Positions 25,653 to 35,176 are shown, counted from the first letter of the stretch. The stretch is 64,000 bases of DNA from Streptomyces shenzhenensis (GCF_021462265.1 NZ_JAJONF010000005.1:248001-312000); one strand, 5' to 3'. The notes: generated from the sequence alone by a model not told the origin. A program made the numbers and translations.

Positions 25653-26177
25653 ATGAAGCACGGTGAACCCATCGACCACGTGGCCCGGATCCAGGCCGAC
25701 TGGCGCCGCGAGCGCCCCGACGTCGACGTCACGCCGCAGGGGGTGATCGGCCGGCTGCACCGCCTGGCCGGCCGGCTCACCGAGGAGCTCTGTCTCGTGT
25801 ACGGCCACCACGGCCTGAGCGAGGGGGAGTTCGACGTCCTGTGCGCCCTGCGCCGGGCGGGGGAGCCCTATGAGCGCGCGCCCGGCGAGCTCGCCGCCCA
25901 CACCATGGTGACCACCGGCGCGATGACGAAGCGGATCGACCGCCTGGAGCGGGCCGGACTCGTCACCCGCCGCCGCTCCCACGACGACCAGCGCGGCCGG
26001 ATCGTCGCCCTCACCACACCCGGGCGCGAACTCATCGACCTGGCCTTCACCGACCACATGCGCAACGAACGCAACCTGCTGGACCTGCTGACACCCGCCG
26101 AGGCCGAGTCGCTCGAAACCCTCCTCACCACCTGGCTCTCCCGCATGGAGGGCCCACGCGCCCCCGACGGCGAGTGA
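25653..26177 (+). CDS. MarR-family transcriptional regulator
   Basis: A 174-aa winged-helix regulator: LHRLAGRLTEELCLVYGHHG at the start, recognition region LAAHTMVTTGAMTKRIDRLE and wing RAGLVTRRRSHDDQRGRIVA. Length and order match MarR regulators of the TamR/HucR-like size class. It is divergent from the EamA transporter, and the palindromes between them indicate joint autoregulation and repression, released by a small ligand that the transporter may export. ATG 25653 has no strong RBS; GTG 25650 is out of frame context. Confidence 0.92.
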   Translation: MKHGEPIDHVARIQADWRRERPDVDVTPQGVIGRLHRLAGRLTEELCLVYGHHGLSEGEFDVLCALRRAGEPYERAPGELAAHTMVTTGAMTKRIDRLERAGLVTRRRSHDDQRGRIVALTTPGRELIDLAFTDHMRNERNLLDLLTPAEAESLETLLTTWLSRMEGPRAPDGE

Positions 26178-26354
26178 CCCGGTGCGAGGCCGCCACCGGC
26201 CACGCGCAACGGCCCTGACCGGCTCACGCGCACCGGCGCCCGCCTGGCCGCCACGGCACGCGGCCCTGCGCACCGCCATCGGCTGGTCCACGAACCGCGC
26301 ACCCGCCGCGGCGCGCCCCGCCGCCGGCAGGGCGCGCCGGGTCCGGCGTTCGGC

Positions 26355-28208
26355 TCAGGTCAGGCCGAAGGTCTGCGCGCCGGAACCGTTGCAGTCCCAG
26401 ATCTGCAGGCGGGTGCCGTTGGCGGTGGCGCCGCTGGGGGAGTCGAGGCAGCGTCCGGACTGGGGGTTGAGGAGGGAGCCGTCGGCCTGCTGGACCCATT
26501 TCTGGCCGCCGACCCCGTTGCAGTCCCACAGCTCGACCTTGGCGCCGTTCGCCGTGCCGTTGCCCTCGATGTCCAGACAACGCCCCAGTGTGGAAAGGGA
26601 GTTGTCCGAGCCGTGGTACCAGTGCTGGTCGATCGCGTACGACTGGCAGCCCCACAGCTGTACGGCGGCGCCGTCGGTGCCGGTGTCGTCGGCGGCCACG
26701 TCCACACATGTGCCGCCCGGGCCCCTGACCGGCCCGCCGCCGTTCACCGAGAACTTCTGCGCGCCGGAACCGTTGCAGTCCCAGATCTGCAGGCGGGTGC
26801 CGTTGGCGGTGGCGCCGCTGGGGGAGTCGAGGCAGCGTCCGGACTGGGGGTTGAGGAGGGAGCCGTCGGCCTGCTGGACCCATTTCTGGCCGCCGACCCC
26901 GTTGCAGTCCCACAGCTCGACCTTGGCGCCGTTCGCCGTGCCGTTGCCCTCGATGTCGAGGCATCGCCCGAGGGTGGACAGCGAGCCGTCCGGGTTGTGC
27001 GTCCAGTGCTGGTCCTCGGCGTACGTCTGGCAGTCCCACAGCTGTACGGCGGCGCCGTTGGTGCCGGTGTCGTCCGCGGCGACGTCCACGCACTTGCCGC
27101 CCGGTCCGGTGACCGTCCCCTGCGGACCGTTCGGCACGTCCGTCTCGCCGCTGTAGCCGACGGAGACGATGTTCGCCTGGACGGCGTTCTCGGCGGCGTC
27201 GGTGGGGTAGCCGGAGACCATGACGCCCTCGAAGAAGGTGCCCCGGTTCCAGTTGCTGTTGTCGCCGCCGATGCCCAGGATGATGCCGCCCTCCTGCTGC
27301 ATGGGCTGATAGCCGCCCCGGGTCGGCAGCGCCCCGTCCCACCAGGTGGTCAGCCCGCCGGACCGGGAGTCACCGCCCTTGAGCGCGTACCGGGTCTGCC
27401 CGTTGTTCTTCAGCACGGCGGTGACGAAGGTGCTGCCGTTGCCCCGGTTCGCCGTGTTGGAGCCGTTGTCGCCCTGGAACATGCCGTTCTCCAGGTCGGC
27501 CTCCACCCACGGGCCGCTCCCGGTGCACGGCGCGAAATAGCAGGTGGTAGCGATCGACACGGCGTCCATGTGCCCGTTGCCGGTGTCGGCCGGCGTGCTC
27601 TCGGCGTTGCCGTAGTCGAAGCAGCAGGCGGACCCGACATGGGTGCCGCTGGCCACCATGTAGGCCCCCTCGGGCTGACCGCCGACGGCGACACCCGAGG
27701 CCACACCGGTGTAGCGGTAGCCCACTCCGGGCGAGATCCACAGCCCGTACACCTTGTGCCCGCCCGCGGTGACGGCGATCTCGGACGCGTCGGCGCCCCG
27801 GTCGGCACCCATCCCGGAGGTGCCGGCCGGCCCGGGGACGAGGTCGTTGTGCCGGCCGCTCTGGTCGTAGATCTTCGTGATCCGGCAGCCGCCGCCGCCC
27901 GCGCAGAAGGTGTCCTGGGCCGCCGCGTCGGCGTACCCGCCCTGCGTCAGCGGCCCGATGTCGGCGCTCGCCCCGTCCGCGACGCGGGTCACCCGGTAGA
28001 GCGGACCGTCGTACGAGGAGAGCAGCGCGCGGGTGACGCTGTGCGCGGCCACGCACGGGGTGCCGGCCGCCGCGTAGATGTCGCACGGCAGCGAGCCGGC
28101 GGCCTGCGAGGCGGCCGGGAACCCGAGCAGCAGCCCGAGAGCGAGACCGAGGCAGGCCGACACGGCCACCACCCGGGACCTCCGTAGCCATGTTCTTGGT
28201 GAGTTCAT
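26355..28208 (-). CDS. Secreted GH54 alpha-L-arabinofuranosidase with two ricin-type lectin domains
   Basis: A 617-aa secreted enzyme. Residues 1 to about 38 are a signal peptide ending ASQA. The catalytic region (to about 355) matches fungal AbfB: LPCDIYAAAGTPCVAAHSVT, ITKIYDQSGRHNDL, ACCFDYGNAE with the vicinal Cys pair and nucleophile Glu, and LGIGGDNSNWNRGTFFEGVM with the general-acid Asp. It removes terminal arabinose from arabinoxylan or arabinan. Where fungal enzymes carry CBM42, two RICIN/CBM13 domains follow (about 365-490 and 495-617), each with QxW repeats, and nearly identical. ATG 28208 begins the signal peptide; ATG 28238 with AAGGGA upstream is a possible longer start. A good promoter lies upstream. 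Confidence 0.9.
   Translation of the reverse strand: MNSPRTWLRRSRVVAVSACLGLALGLLLGFPAASQAAGSLPCDIYAAAGTPCVAAHSVTRALLSSYDGPLYRVTRVADGASADIGPLTQGGYADAAAQDTFCAGGGGCRITKIYDQSGRHNDLVPGPAGTSGMGADRGADASEIAVTAGGHKVYGLWISPGVGYRYTGVASGVAVGGQPEGAYMVASGTHVGSACCFDYGNAESTPADTGNGHMDAVSIATTCYFAPCTGSGPWVEADLENGMFQGDNGSNTANRGNGSTFVTAVLKNNGQTRYALKGGDSRSGGLTTWWDGALPTRGGYQPMQQEGGIILGIGGDNSNWNRGTFFEGVMVSGYPTDAAENAVQANIVSVGYSGETDVPNGPQGTVTGPGGKCVDVAADDTGTNGAAVQLWDCQTYAEDQHWTHNPDGSLSTLGRCLDIEGNGTANGAKVELWDCNGVGGQKWVQQADGSLLNPQSGRCLDSPSGATANGTRLQIWDCNGSGAQKFSVNGGGPVRGPGGTCVDVAADDTGTDGAAVQLWGCQSYAIDQHWYHGSDNSLSTLGRCLDIEGNGTANGAKVELWDCNGVGGQKWVQQADGSLLNPQSGRCLDSPSGATANGTRLQIWDCNGSGAQTFGLT
26372..26957 (-). repeat. 202-bp perfect direct repeat inside the lectin domains
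   Basis: Bases 26372-26573 and 26756-26957 appear identical over 202 bp, including synonymous positions, 384 bp apart and in frame. They encode the second and third lobes of the two ricin domains. The first lobes differ at many bases, so recent gene conversion or duplication is the simplest reading. Confidence 0.85.
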
Positions 28209-28315
28209 GACATTCCATACTGACCAGGAACCACGCATGGACGTCCCTTCGAAGCTGGAGTGGGCGCCGGCCGCACCGGGGCGCGGCGGCACGGCTCTTG
28301 ACCGGCTCGGCCCGG

Positions 28316-28374
28316 AACCTACGCACGCTGTTCGACCGCGTCAATATTTGTTTCCTTATTTTGGTTCAGACCAA
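28316..28374 (-). promoter_or_regulatory. Promoter and dyad upstream of the arabinofuranosidase
   Basis: Minus strand: TTGACG (28339-28344), 17 bp, TAGGTT (28316-28321), a good housekeeping-type promoter with the transcript starting near 28308 and about 100 nt of leader. Upstream, TTGGTCTGAACCAA (28361-28374) is an inverted repeat resembling the TGGTCTAGACCA boxes found before Streptomyces chitinase genes. It may bind a regulator of polysaccharide use. Confidence 0.6.
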
Positions 28375-28415
28375 GCCGGGAAATGAGCCGGCACAGGGTC
28401 CGTGCGGGGCATCGT

Positions 28416-30029
28416 CTAGGGCGAGCGGCGCGGGGGCGGGCCGGTCAGCAGGTGGTGCTCGTGGGACGCGTAGCGGCTGCGTTCGCGGTCGGCGGCCCGC
28501 CGGCCGGCCAGGACGGTGGTCAGCCAGCCGGCGAGAAAACCCGCGGGCACGGAGACGAGCGCCGGCGTGTTGTAGGGGAACCAGTCGAAGTCGGCGTCCG
28601 GAAAGGCGGACAGCGGTGTCCCGGAGACCAGGGTGGTGCCGGGGGCCAGGGCGAGCACGCTCAGCGTGCCCACGATGAGGGTGGCCAGCAGCGCCGTGCG
28701 CGTGTAGCGGCGCCAGAAGAGGGTGTAGAGGAGCGCGGGGGCGATGGCGGAGGCGCCGAGGGTGAAGGAGACCGTCGCCAGCGGCTGGAGGCTGCGGTGC
28801 TGGGCGAGGACGGCCAGAAGGATGGTGGGGATGCCCACGGCGAGCGCACCGCAGCGGGCGAGGGCGAGTTCCCGGGCCGGCGCCCAGGGAACCGGCCGGG
28901 ACGCCGTCAGGTCGTGGGCGAGGGTGTTGGCGCAGGCCAGCGTCATGCTCGCGACGGAGGCGAGGAGGGTGAGAAAGACAGCGGTGGTGACGGTGGCGAA
29001 GAGCAGGCTCTCCGGCCGGGACAGGCCGGCTCCGAACGCGGCGCGGGCGCCCAGCAGGTAGGCGGTCGTGCCGTGCGCGTCGGCGGCGGTGATGCGGTCG
29101 TGCCCGACCAGCGCGGTCGCTCCGGTGCAGATCAGGGTGAGCATCAGGACGAACAGGGTCACCGAGGAGACCGCCCAGGACATCGCACGGCGGACCTGGC
29201 GCGGCGTGCCCGCCGTGTACATCCGCATGGTGACGTGGGGCAGGCAGGCGCCGCCCAGCACGATGGCGCACTGGGTGCTGGCCATGTCCAGGGCGGGATG
29301 CGGGCTGCTGGAGTACTGCAGCCCCCAGGTCAGATAGGCGTCGTCGGCCCCGCTCTGCCGGGCCGCCGCGTGGAACAGCGCCTGCGGCTGCCAGTCGAAC
29401 GCGCGCAGGATCAGCACGCTCACGACCAGCCCGGAGCCGAGCAGCGCCACGGTCTTGATGATCTGGACCAGGGCGGTGCCGGGCATGCCGCCAAGCGCCG
29501 CATAACTGATCATGAGGACACCCGCCCCGGCCACGCACCCGTTCTTCATGCCGGCGTCGTTGAACCCGAGGACGTACGCCAGGAGTTCACCGACCCCGGC
29601 GAGCTGGACGACCATCATCGGGACGAGCGCGGCGAGGGTGACCAGGCAGGCGGTGACGCGTACCGACCGGGCCGGGTGGCGGCGGGCCAGCGCGTCGCCC
29701 ATGGTGTAACGGCCGGTGTTGTGGAGGGGTTCGGCCAGCAGGAACATCAGCAACAGCAGGGACAACAGGGCGCTGAGGGCCAGGACGATACCGTCGAAAC
29801 CGCACAGGGCGATGATCCCTCCGATGGTGAGGACGGTGGCGGCGGAGATGTAGTCGCCGGCGACGGCCAGGCCGTTGCGCAACGGCGACAGGGACCGGTA
29901 GCCGGTGTAGAACTCGGCGAGGTCGTCGGCCTCCGGGCCGGTGAGCACGCACAGCAGCAGGGTGAGGGCGACGACCGCGCAGAACGCGACCAGGGACCAG
30001 GACTGGGCGGAGCCGCCGAACCCGGTCAC
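28416..30029 (-). CDS. Sodium:solute symporter, ActP-like
   Basis: A 537-aa SSS-family carrier with about 13 hydrophobic segments. Near the N-terminus, EFYTGYRSLSPLRNGLAVAG then DYISAATVLTIGGI matches the sodium-site region of acetate permease ActP and related monocarboxylate carriers; LGGACLPHVTMRMYTAGTPR is also characteristic. Short organic acids such as acetate or propionate are likely substrates. GTG 30029 overlaps the stop of the DUF485 gene (GTGA), the same pair seen as yjcH-actP in enterobacteria. Confidence 0.9.
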   Translation of the reverse strand: MTGFGGSAQSWSLVAFCAVVALTLLLCVLTGPEADDLAEFYTGYRSLSPLRNGLAVAGDYISAATVLTIGGIIALCGFDGIVLALSALLSLLLLMFLLAEPLHNTGRYTMGDALARRHPARSVRVTACLVTLAALVPMMVVQLAGVGELLAYVLGFNDAGMKNGCVAGAGVLMISYAALGGMPGTALVQIIKTVALLGSGLVVSVLILRAFDWQPQALFHAAARQSGADDAYLTWGLQYSSSPHPALDMASTQCAIVLGGACLPHVTMRMYTAGTPRQVRRAMSWAVSSVTLFVLMLTLICTGATALVGHDRITAADAHGTTAYLLGARAAFGAGLSRPESLLFATVTTAVFLTLLASVASMTLACANTLAHDLTASRPVPWAPARELALARCGALAVGIPTILLAVLAQHRSLQPLATVSFTLGASAIAPALLYTLFWRRYTRTALLATLIVGTLSVLALAPGTTLVSGTPLSAFPDADFDWFPYNTPALVSVPAGFLAGWLTTVLAGRRAADRERSRYASHEHHLLTGPPPRRSP

Positions 30030-30445
30030 GGCGACTGCTCCCGGTCCGGCGCGGGCGCACGCAGGTGACGGCGGGCGCGGCGCGCCAGGGGATCCACGAA
30101 GCGGTGTGCGGCGGCTTCGTAGAGGAGGACCGCCAGCCAGGTGACGGGGATCTGGGCGAGCGCCAGAAGCAGCCCGGTGGGCAGCCCGCCGGGGCCCGGG
30201 CGGGCCATCAGCGAAGGGGCTTTGACGGTCAGGGCGAGGAAGGCGGCGAAGTAGCCGAGCGCGGTGATGGTCGCCACCCGCCGGTGCCAGCGATACGCCC
30301 GCCGCAGCAGGCGCAAGGTGCGGTGGGCGCCGGAGCGAGGGCCCGCCGGACGGGTGCCGTCCGGCTCCGGACCGGTCGACCAGGTCGGGGACCGGCGTTC
30401 GTACGAAGACCGCTCCGAGGGTAAATCAGGGATGTCAAAGGACAT
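30026..30445 (-). CDS. DUF485-family membrane protein, symporter partner
   Basis: A 139-aa protein. The N-terminal 50 residues are hydrophilic, then RLLRRAYRWHRRVATITALG leads into two hydrophobic segments (about 70-90 and 105-125), the DUF485 arrangement; the second contains LAQIPVTWLAVLLYEAAAHR. ATG 30445 has GAGGAG upstream at 30454-30459. It is translationally coupled to the symporter, with which DUF485 proteins are regularly paired. The role is probably assembly or activity of the carrier; not proven. Confidence 0.85.
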   Translation of the reverse strand: MSFDIPDLPSERSSYERRSPTWSTGPEPDGTRPAGPRSGAHRTLRLLRRAYRWHRRVATITALGYFAAFLALTVKAPSLMARPGPGGLPTGLLLALAQIPVTWLAVLLYEAAAHRFVDPLARRARRHLRAPAPDREQSP

Positions 30446-31115
30446 TTCGGCAACTCCTCGGTGGGGACCGGGGCCGGTCGTGGCGGGCCGCGAGCGGGGA
30501 GAGTGGTTCGGGCGACCGCACACCGTGCGGCCGGGAGGTCGGGGAAACCGTCTGCGCCGGTCGTCCAGGACGCCGTCTCGTGCGTCACGGTCGGGTGATC
30601 AGGGCGCCATGGTCTCCGGCGGGGGCGCTGTCCGCCAGAGGTGCGGCCGCGGTGGGCGGGAGCGGTCCGCGGCGCGTCGGGCTGACGTCGGGATCTCCGA
30701 CAGCGGGTGATGAAGCATGGGCGGAGCGCGGGGTAGCGCGCCCGCTTCGAAAAGTGCGCCGTCGCACACCTCAGGAGCCCTGGGCCGCCCGCCCGTTGGC
30801 CCGGCCGTGACGGAGCGGAACTGTGACGCACTTCATGGGTGCCATCGGTCTCGGCCGGCGACTGGACCGGTGCGAAGCCCAACTGCCCCCCGGTCCGGGT
30901 AACTTGCGGAAGTAACGAAATGGCTGGGCGCTCCCGCAATCCCCGCCCCGGCACCGTCGAACAGAACCGGCATGGTTCCGCGGGCACATGAGACGCCCAA
31001 GAACGCGCGAATGCGAAGTACATTGCGATGACACCGTCTTGACCCCGCTCCGTAAAAACCGGCAGGTTTCGGACACTTCACATCATTTATCGGCTTTCTG
31101 CGAAAGATCCGCGCT
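30446..31115. other. Divergent intergenic region, no gene seen
   Basis: 670 bp between the DUF485 gene and the type III polyketide synthase gene. The right 100 bp is lower in GC and must hold the synthase promoter. No frame has a recognisable domain. Confidence 0.5.
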
Positions 31116-32300
31116 ATGGGTGCCTATCTGTCTCCCCCAGCCGTCGTGCAAGGTGAACACGCCGTGAAGACCGGCGAGATCCTGGCGGAGGTGAGAAGCC
31201 GGCAGCCACAGGCGCCGTGGCTGCCGCGGATCGACGGCATCGCGGCCAGTACGGGCATCCACTCCCGCGGCTGGATGCTGCCGCTGGAGACGGCAGCCGC
31301 ACCCGGCAGCGGCACGGGCCTGCGAACTCTGGGCGCCGGCCCGGCCCGTGCGGCCCTGGCCCGCACCGGGTTCACCGACCACGAGGTGAAACGCGCGATC
31401 GCCGCCCTGGAGGCGATACCGGCGCCGCAGACCATCCAGGAGCGCACCGCGCCCGCCTGGGCGGCCGTGCAGACGTACGGGGAAGACGCGGCCCGCGAAG
31501 CCCTTCGAAACGCCCGGCTGGACACCGCCGACGTCGACTGCCTGATCACCAGTCACTCCACCACCCCGGCCCTGCCGGGGCTGGACCTCTCCCTGTTCAA
31601 CCGCCTTTCGCTGCGCAGCGACGTACTGCTGCTGCCGGCCACCCAGTGGGCGTGCATCGCCGGCACCCGATCGCTGGCGCTGGCGGCCGAGCTGGTCGCC
31701 GCGGACCCAGGCCGGGTGGTGCTGGTCGTGATATCGGAGGCGCTGAGCACCACCTACCAGCCCGCCGACGACACGCTGGAATCGCTCATCGTCCGGCTGC
31801 TGTTCGCGGACACCGCCGTCGCCGTGGTGGTCACAGGCCGCCCCAGGCCGGAGTCCGTCCTGCGACTGGACGCGGCCTGGCACCACACCCTGCCCGGCAC
31901 CATGGACCTGCACCGGCTGGACACCCGCGACGACGGCACACATTTCGTCATGGACCGCCGGGGACCGCGCGCGGTACAGGAGACGGTGGCCGCGATGTGG
32001 GAGTGGCTGCGGCTGCGCCACCAGGACGACGGGCACCCCTGGCATCCCGACCTGCTGCTCGCGCACCCCGGCGGCACACGGGTGCTGGAGTACATGGAGC
32101 AGACGATGCCCGCCGGCTGGCCGGAGGGGCTGCTGGCCTACAGCCGCGACAGCTACACCACGGGCAACCGCGGCGGCGCCGCCGTGCTCGACATCCTGCG
32201 CCGCGCGCACGACGCGGGCCAGAAGTCGGGCAGCCGTACGGTGCTGTACGCGGCCGCCCCCGGCCTGACGGCCACGGCCGTCGAGGGGGAGTGGTTGTAG
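31116..32300 (+). CDS. Type III polyketide synthase
   Basis: A 394-aa thiolase-fold enzyme. The catalytic triad is visible: Cys180 (ATQWACIAGT), His317 (LLAHPGG) and Asn351 (SYTTGNRGGAAVL), the order and spacing of chalcone-synthase-like enzymes. It would extend an acyl-CoA starter with malonyl-CoA and cyclise it. Length is a little over the family norm. The Cys context lacks the usual GC-G, so it is a divergent branch rather than RppA. The first 35 residues (to about LPRID) are variable; ATG 31116 has only a weak purine stretch. No methyltransferase or oxidase follows, so the product would be a simple pyrone or phenol unless processed elsewhere. Confidence 0.85.
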   Translation: MGAYLSPPAVVQGEHAVKTGEILAEVRSRQPQAPWLPRIDGIAASTGIHSRGWMLPLETAAAPGSGTGLRTLGAGPARAALARTGFTDHEVKRAIAALEAIPAPQTIQERTAPAWAAVQTYGEDAAREALRNARLDTADVDCLITSHSTTPALPGLDLSLFNRLSLRSDVLLLPATQWACIAGTRSLALAAELVAADPGRVVLVVISEALSTTYQPADDTLESLIVRLLFADTAVAVVVTGRPRPESVLRLDAAWHHTLPGTMDLHRLDTRDDGTHFVMDRRGPRAVQETVAAMWEWLRLRHQDDGHPWHPDLLLAHPGGTRVLEYMEQTMPAGWPEGLLAYSRDSYTTGNRGGAAVLDILRRAHDAGQKSGSRTVLYAAAPGLTATAVEGEWL

Positions 32301-32333
32301 CCGAAGCCCGGCACGCTCATCGCGGCACCGGCG

Positions 32334-34469
32334 CTACCCCTCCAGCTCCGCCCAGACGGCCTTGCCGGTCTGGGTCCACCGCACTCCCCAGCGGGTGGTC
32401 AGCTTGTGGACGACGTACAGTCCTCGCCCGGCGCTGTCGAGCGGGTCGCCGCGGCGCAGGCGCGGCCGGCCGTTGCCCGTGTCACCGACCTCGCAGGTCA
32501 GGCGGCTCCCGGTGCGCACCAGCCGTACCGTGACGGGCCCGGTGCCGAACCGGACGGCGTTGGTGACCAGTTCGCTGATCACCAGCAGTGCGTTGTCCCC
32601 GGCCTGCTCGCCGGTGTGCCAACGGCGCAGGAGAGGAGCGGCCAGAGCGCGGGCGCGGGCGGCGGTGTCGTCACGGGCGGGCAGCTGCCAGGTGGCGGTG
32701 GACCGGCTGCGGCGGCCGGCCAGCCGGGCGAGCAGCAGGGTGACGTCGTCGCGCAGCGGCTCCTTCGGGGCCAGCCTGGCGACCACGCGACGCGCGGCCT
32801 GTTGGAGATCGTCCCAGGGATGCACCTCGCGCACGACCTCCGTCAGCCGGCCGATGCCGTCGTCGATGGAGGCCCCCGGATCCTCCACCAGGCCGTCGGT
32901 GTAGAGGACGAGAAGCGAACCGGGCGGCGCGGTGAACTCCTGCACCTCGAACGGCTCCCGTACGACGAACTCGGCGCCCAGGGCCGGGTGCGGCTGCGTC
33001 GCCACGGTCTCCGCGGACCCGTCGGGACGGACGAGGAGCGGGGGCAGATGGCCGGCGTTGGAGATCACCACCCGGTGGTCGACAGGGTCGTAGACCGCGA
33101 TGCAGCACGTCGAGCCCAGCGCGCTGTATCCGGCCGCCAGGCCCGCGTCCGTGTCGTCCAGGAGGGTGACCGTCTCGTCCAGCCGCTCCAGCACCTCCCC
33201 GGGGCCCATCCCCGCCGACAGCAGTGCCCGCGCCTCCATGCTCAGCTGGCCCATCGCCGCCGCGGCCCCCAGGCCGTGCCCCACGACGTCGCCGACGACC
33301 AGCGCGGTACGGTCACTCGGCAGCGGAAAGCTGTTCACCCAGTCGCCGCCGACGCCCGCACTGTCCGGGGTGGTGGGCTCGTAGACACTGGCGATCTCGA
33401 TGGTGTCGCTGCCGGCCCGCGGCAGCAGCCGCCGCTGCAGTGCCAGGACCTGGGCGTGCTCACGCTGATGCTGGCGGGCCAGGTCGACGTGCCGGGCGGT
33501 CTTGGCCACGAGTTCTTGCAGGTCGAGCAGCTCGCCGTCGCGGAAGAGGTACTCCGGCCGCCGCCAGACCTCCGTCACCCCCAGCACGATGGGCCTCGGC
33601 GCGCCTTCGGGACCTTCCACCACCAGCGGGATGCAGGCGACGCTCACCGGCCGGTTGCCCGGCACCAAGGCGCGCACCAGGCGGGGATCGCCGAGTGCCC
33701 GTTCGATCGCCTCCCGGTCCGGAAGGACGACGGCCCGCGGAACGTCGTCGCGCATCACCGCACCGGCCAGCAGGCGGCTCGCTTCCCGGGGAAGGTTGTC
33801 CCCGGGGGTCAGATAGCCCTCTGGCCAGGCCCGGTCCGGCACCAGGGCCGCCCGCCGCAACCGGATGCGCTCCTGCGCCTGCTCGGTGACCGCCTCGCCC
33901 GTCCACACGGCGTAGTCCAGGTTGACGGCGGCCACGTCCCCCCAGGCCAGCAGGGACTGGGCCAGGGACTGCGCCGTCTCCCCGATGTCCAGGGACGTAC
34001 CGATCGCGGCGGCGGAGGCGTACAGGTGCAGTCGCTTGGCCATGGCGATCAGGGACACCGTCAGACCGTCCTGCGGCGGCGCGGCCGGCAGGATGCTCAT
34101 CGAGACCACCAGCTCCGTCCCGTCGTCCCGCCGAAGGCGCTGGACCCGGGCGACATGCGCCTCGCGTGTCTCAAGGACCCGCCGCAGCCGCTGCGTGACC
34201 GTCGCCACGTCCCCGGGCGGCAGCAGATCAGTGAAGGCGGCCCCCGGCGTCGCACTCACCCCCGCGAACGGAGCGGCGTCCAGATTGGAGCCGCGGATCC
34301 TCAGGTCCCGGTCGAGACTGACCACCCCGAGGATCTGTTCCCCGCTCCCGGCCTCCTCCGCCCCGGGAGCACCCGTGACCGCCGCCGGCGCTGCGCCCTT
34401 CGGGATGTAATCACCCAGGGCGCCGCTGACCATGTCGAACGGCGAAGCAGAGGCGGGTGTGGGGTTCAT
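32334..34469 (-). CDS. SpoIIE-type phosphatase with PAS, GAF and HATPase domains
   Basis: A 711-aa regulator. In order: a PAS-like domain (about 40-140; VVSLDRDLRIRGSNLDAAPF), a GAF-like region (about 150-330), a PP2C/SpoIIE phosphatase (about 350-570; SAGVGGDWVNSFPLPSDRTA, VGDVVGHGLGAAAAMGQLS, VLYTDGLVEDPGASIDDGIG, RDDVTLLLARL) with metal-binding Asp residues, and a C-terminal GHKL ATPase (about 590-711; NALLVISELVTNAVRFGTGP, RGLYVVHKL) of the anti-sigma kinase type. Such proteins can phosphorylate and dephosphorylate anti-anti-sigma factors. ATG 34469 is used; GTG 34478 or 34556 are alternatives. None has a good RBS. No partner STAS gene is nearby. Confidence 0.88.
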   Translation of the reverse strand: MNPTPASASPFDMVSGALGDYIPKGAAPAAVTGAPGAEEAGSGEQILGVVSLDRDLRIRGSNLDAAPFAGVSATPGAAFTDLLPPGDVATVTQRLRRVLETREAHVARVQRLRRDDGTELVVSMSILPAAPPQDGLTVSLIAMAKRLHLYASAAAIGTSLDIGETAQSLAQSLLAWGDVAAVNLDYAVWTGEAVTEQAQERIRLRRAALVPDRAWPEGYLTPGDNLPREASRLLAGAVMRDDVPRAVVLPDREAIERALGDPRLVRALVPGNRPVSVACIPLVVEGPEGAPRPIVLGVTEVWRRPEYLFRDGELLDLQELVAKTARHVDLARQHQREHAQVLALQRRLLPRAGSDTIEIASVYEPTTPDSAGVGGDWVNSFPLPSDRTALVVGDVVGHGLGAAAAMGQLSMEARALLSAGMGPGEVLERLDETVTLLDDTDAGLAAGYSALGSTCCIAVYDPVDHRVVISNAGHLPPLLVRPDGSAETVATQPHPALGAEFVVREPFEVQEFTAPPGSLLVLYTDGLVEDPGASIDDGIGRLTEVVREVHPWDDLQQAARRVVARLAPKEPLRDDVTLLLARLAGRRSRSTATWQLPARDDTAARARALAAPLLRRWHTGEQAGDNALLVISELVTNAVRFGTGPVTVRLVRTGSRLTCEVGDTGNGRPRLRRGDPLDSAGRGLYVVHKLTTRWGVRWTQTGKAVWAELEG

Positions 34470-34628
34470 GAAGCTCACACAGCTCGCTGACTCCGGGCGC
34501 GTACCGGCAGATCTTCCCGAGTCCGTGCGGTCAGGCACGACAACCCTCGACCGCACATCTCATGAGTAACACAAATACCCTGCTCATCGAAGGGGTAAAA
34601 GTGATCTAAACAACACGAACCGACCTCG

Positions 34629-34975
34629 GTGTCGACGGGAGCCCCTTGTAAGGGCCGGACCGTCCCGCTCTTCGGCGACCAGATCACGCAGCTCGCGCTG
34701 CCCCTGCTCGCGGTCCCGGCCCTGGACGCGGCTGCCCCGCGGACGGGCCGGCTCACGGCCGCCGGGCTTCTGCCGAGCCCGCTGTTCTCCGTACGTGCCG
34801 GCGTCCGGGAGGACCGCAGGGGGCGACGGCGGCACATGATGATCGCCGGCCGGCCTCGGAAGGGCGCCGGCCTTCCGCCCGCTCCCGGCCGCCTGGGCCC
34901 TGGACTGTCTCGGCCTCGCTCGGCTCTACGCGGTCGCGTTCGCATCGGCAGGGCAACCGACCCGGATCCGGCCCA
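34629..34975 (+). pseudogene. MFS transporter remnant
   Basis: The translation LFGDQITQLALPLLAVPALD then TGRLTAAGLLPSPLFSVRAG and EDRRGRRRHMMIA is the N-terminus of an EntS-like major facilitator protein, including its loop 2-3 motif. Homology then shifts frame (LDCLGLARLYAVAFA at about 34901-34950) and is lost. Point changes such as L to P in the helices also indicate decay. 34976-35176 holds no gene. Confidence 0.75.
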
Positions 34976-35176
34976 CCGAACCCCCGGCCGCCGCCCGCGC
35001 CAAGGCCGACCTGACGACCGGCTTTCGCCGCGCCCCGGCACGACGGGACAGACTGCCACGACGAAGCGTGCGGGCGAGTCGACGTTCCGGCTCCGAACGC
35101 CGTTTCCCCCGGCACCTGCCGCAGCCGCGGCCCCGCGCCGCCGCGATCCACTCACGAAGAACAGGGGCTCAGCTTC

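Noticed and set aside
31116..34469. A biosynthetic gene cluster around the type III PKS
   Set aside because: The neighbours are a symporter, a SpoIIE phosphatase and an MFS remnant; no tailoring enzymes or shared operon structure.
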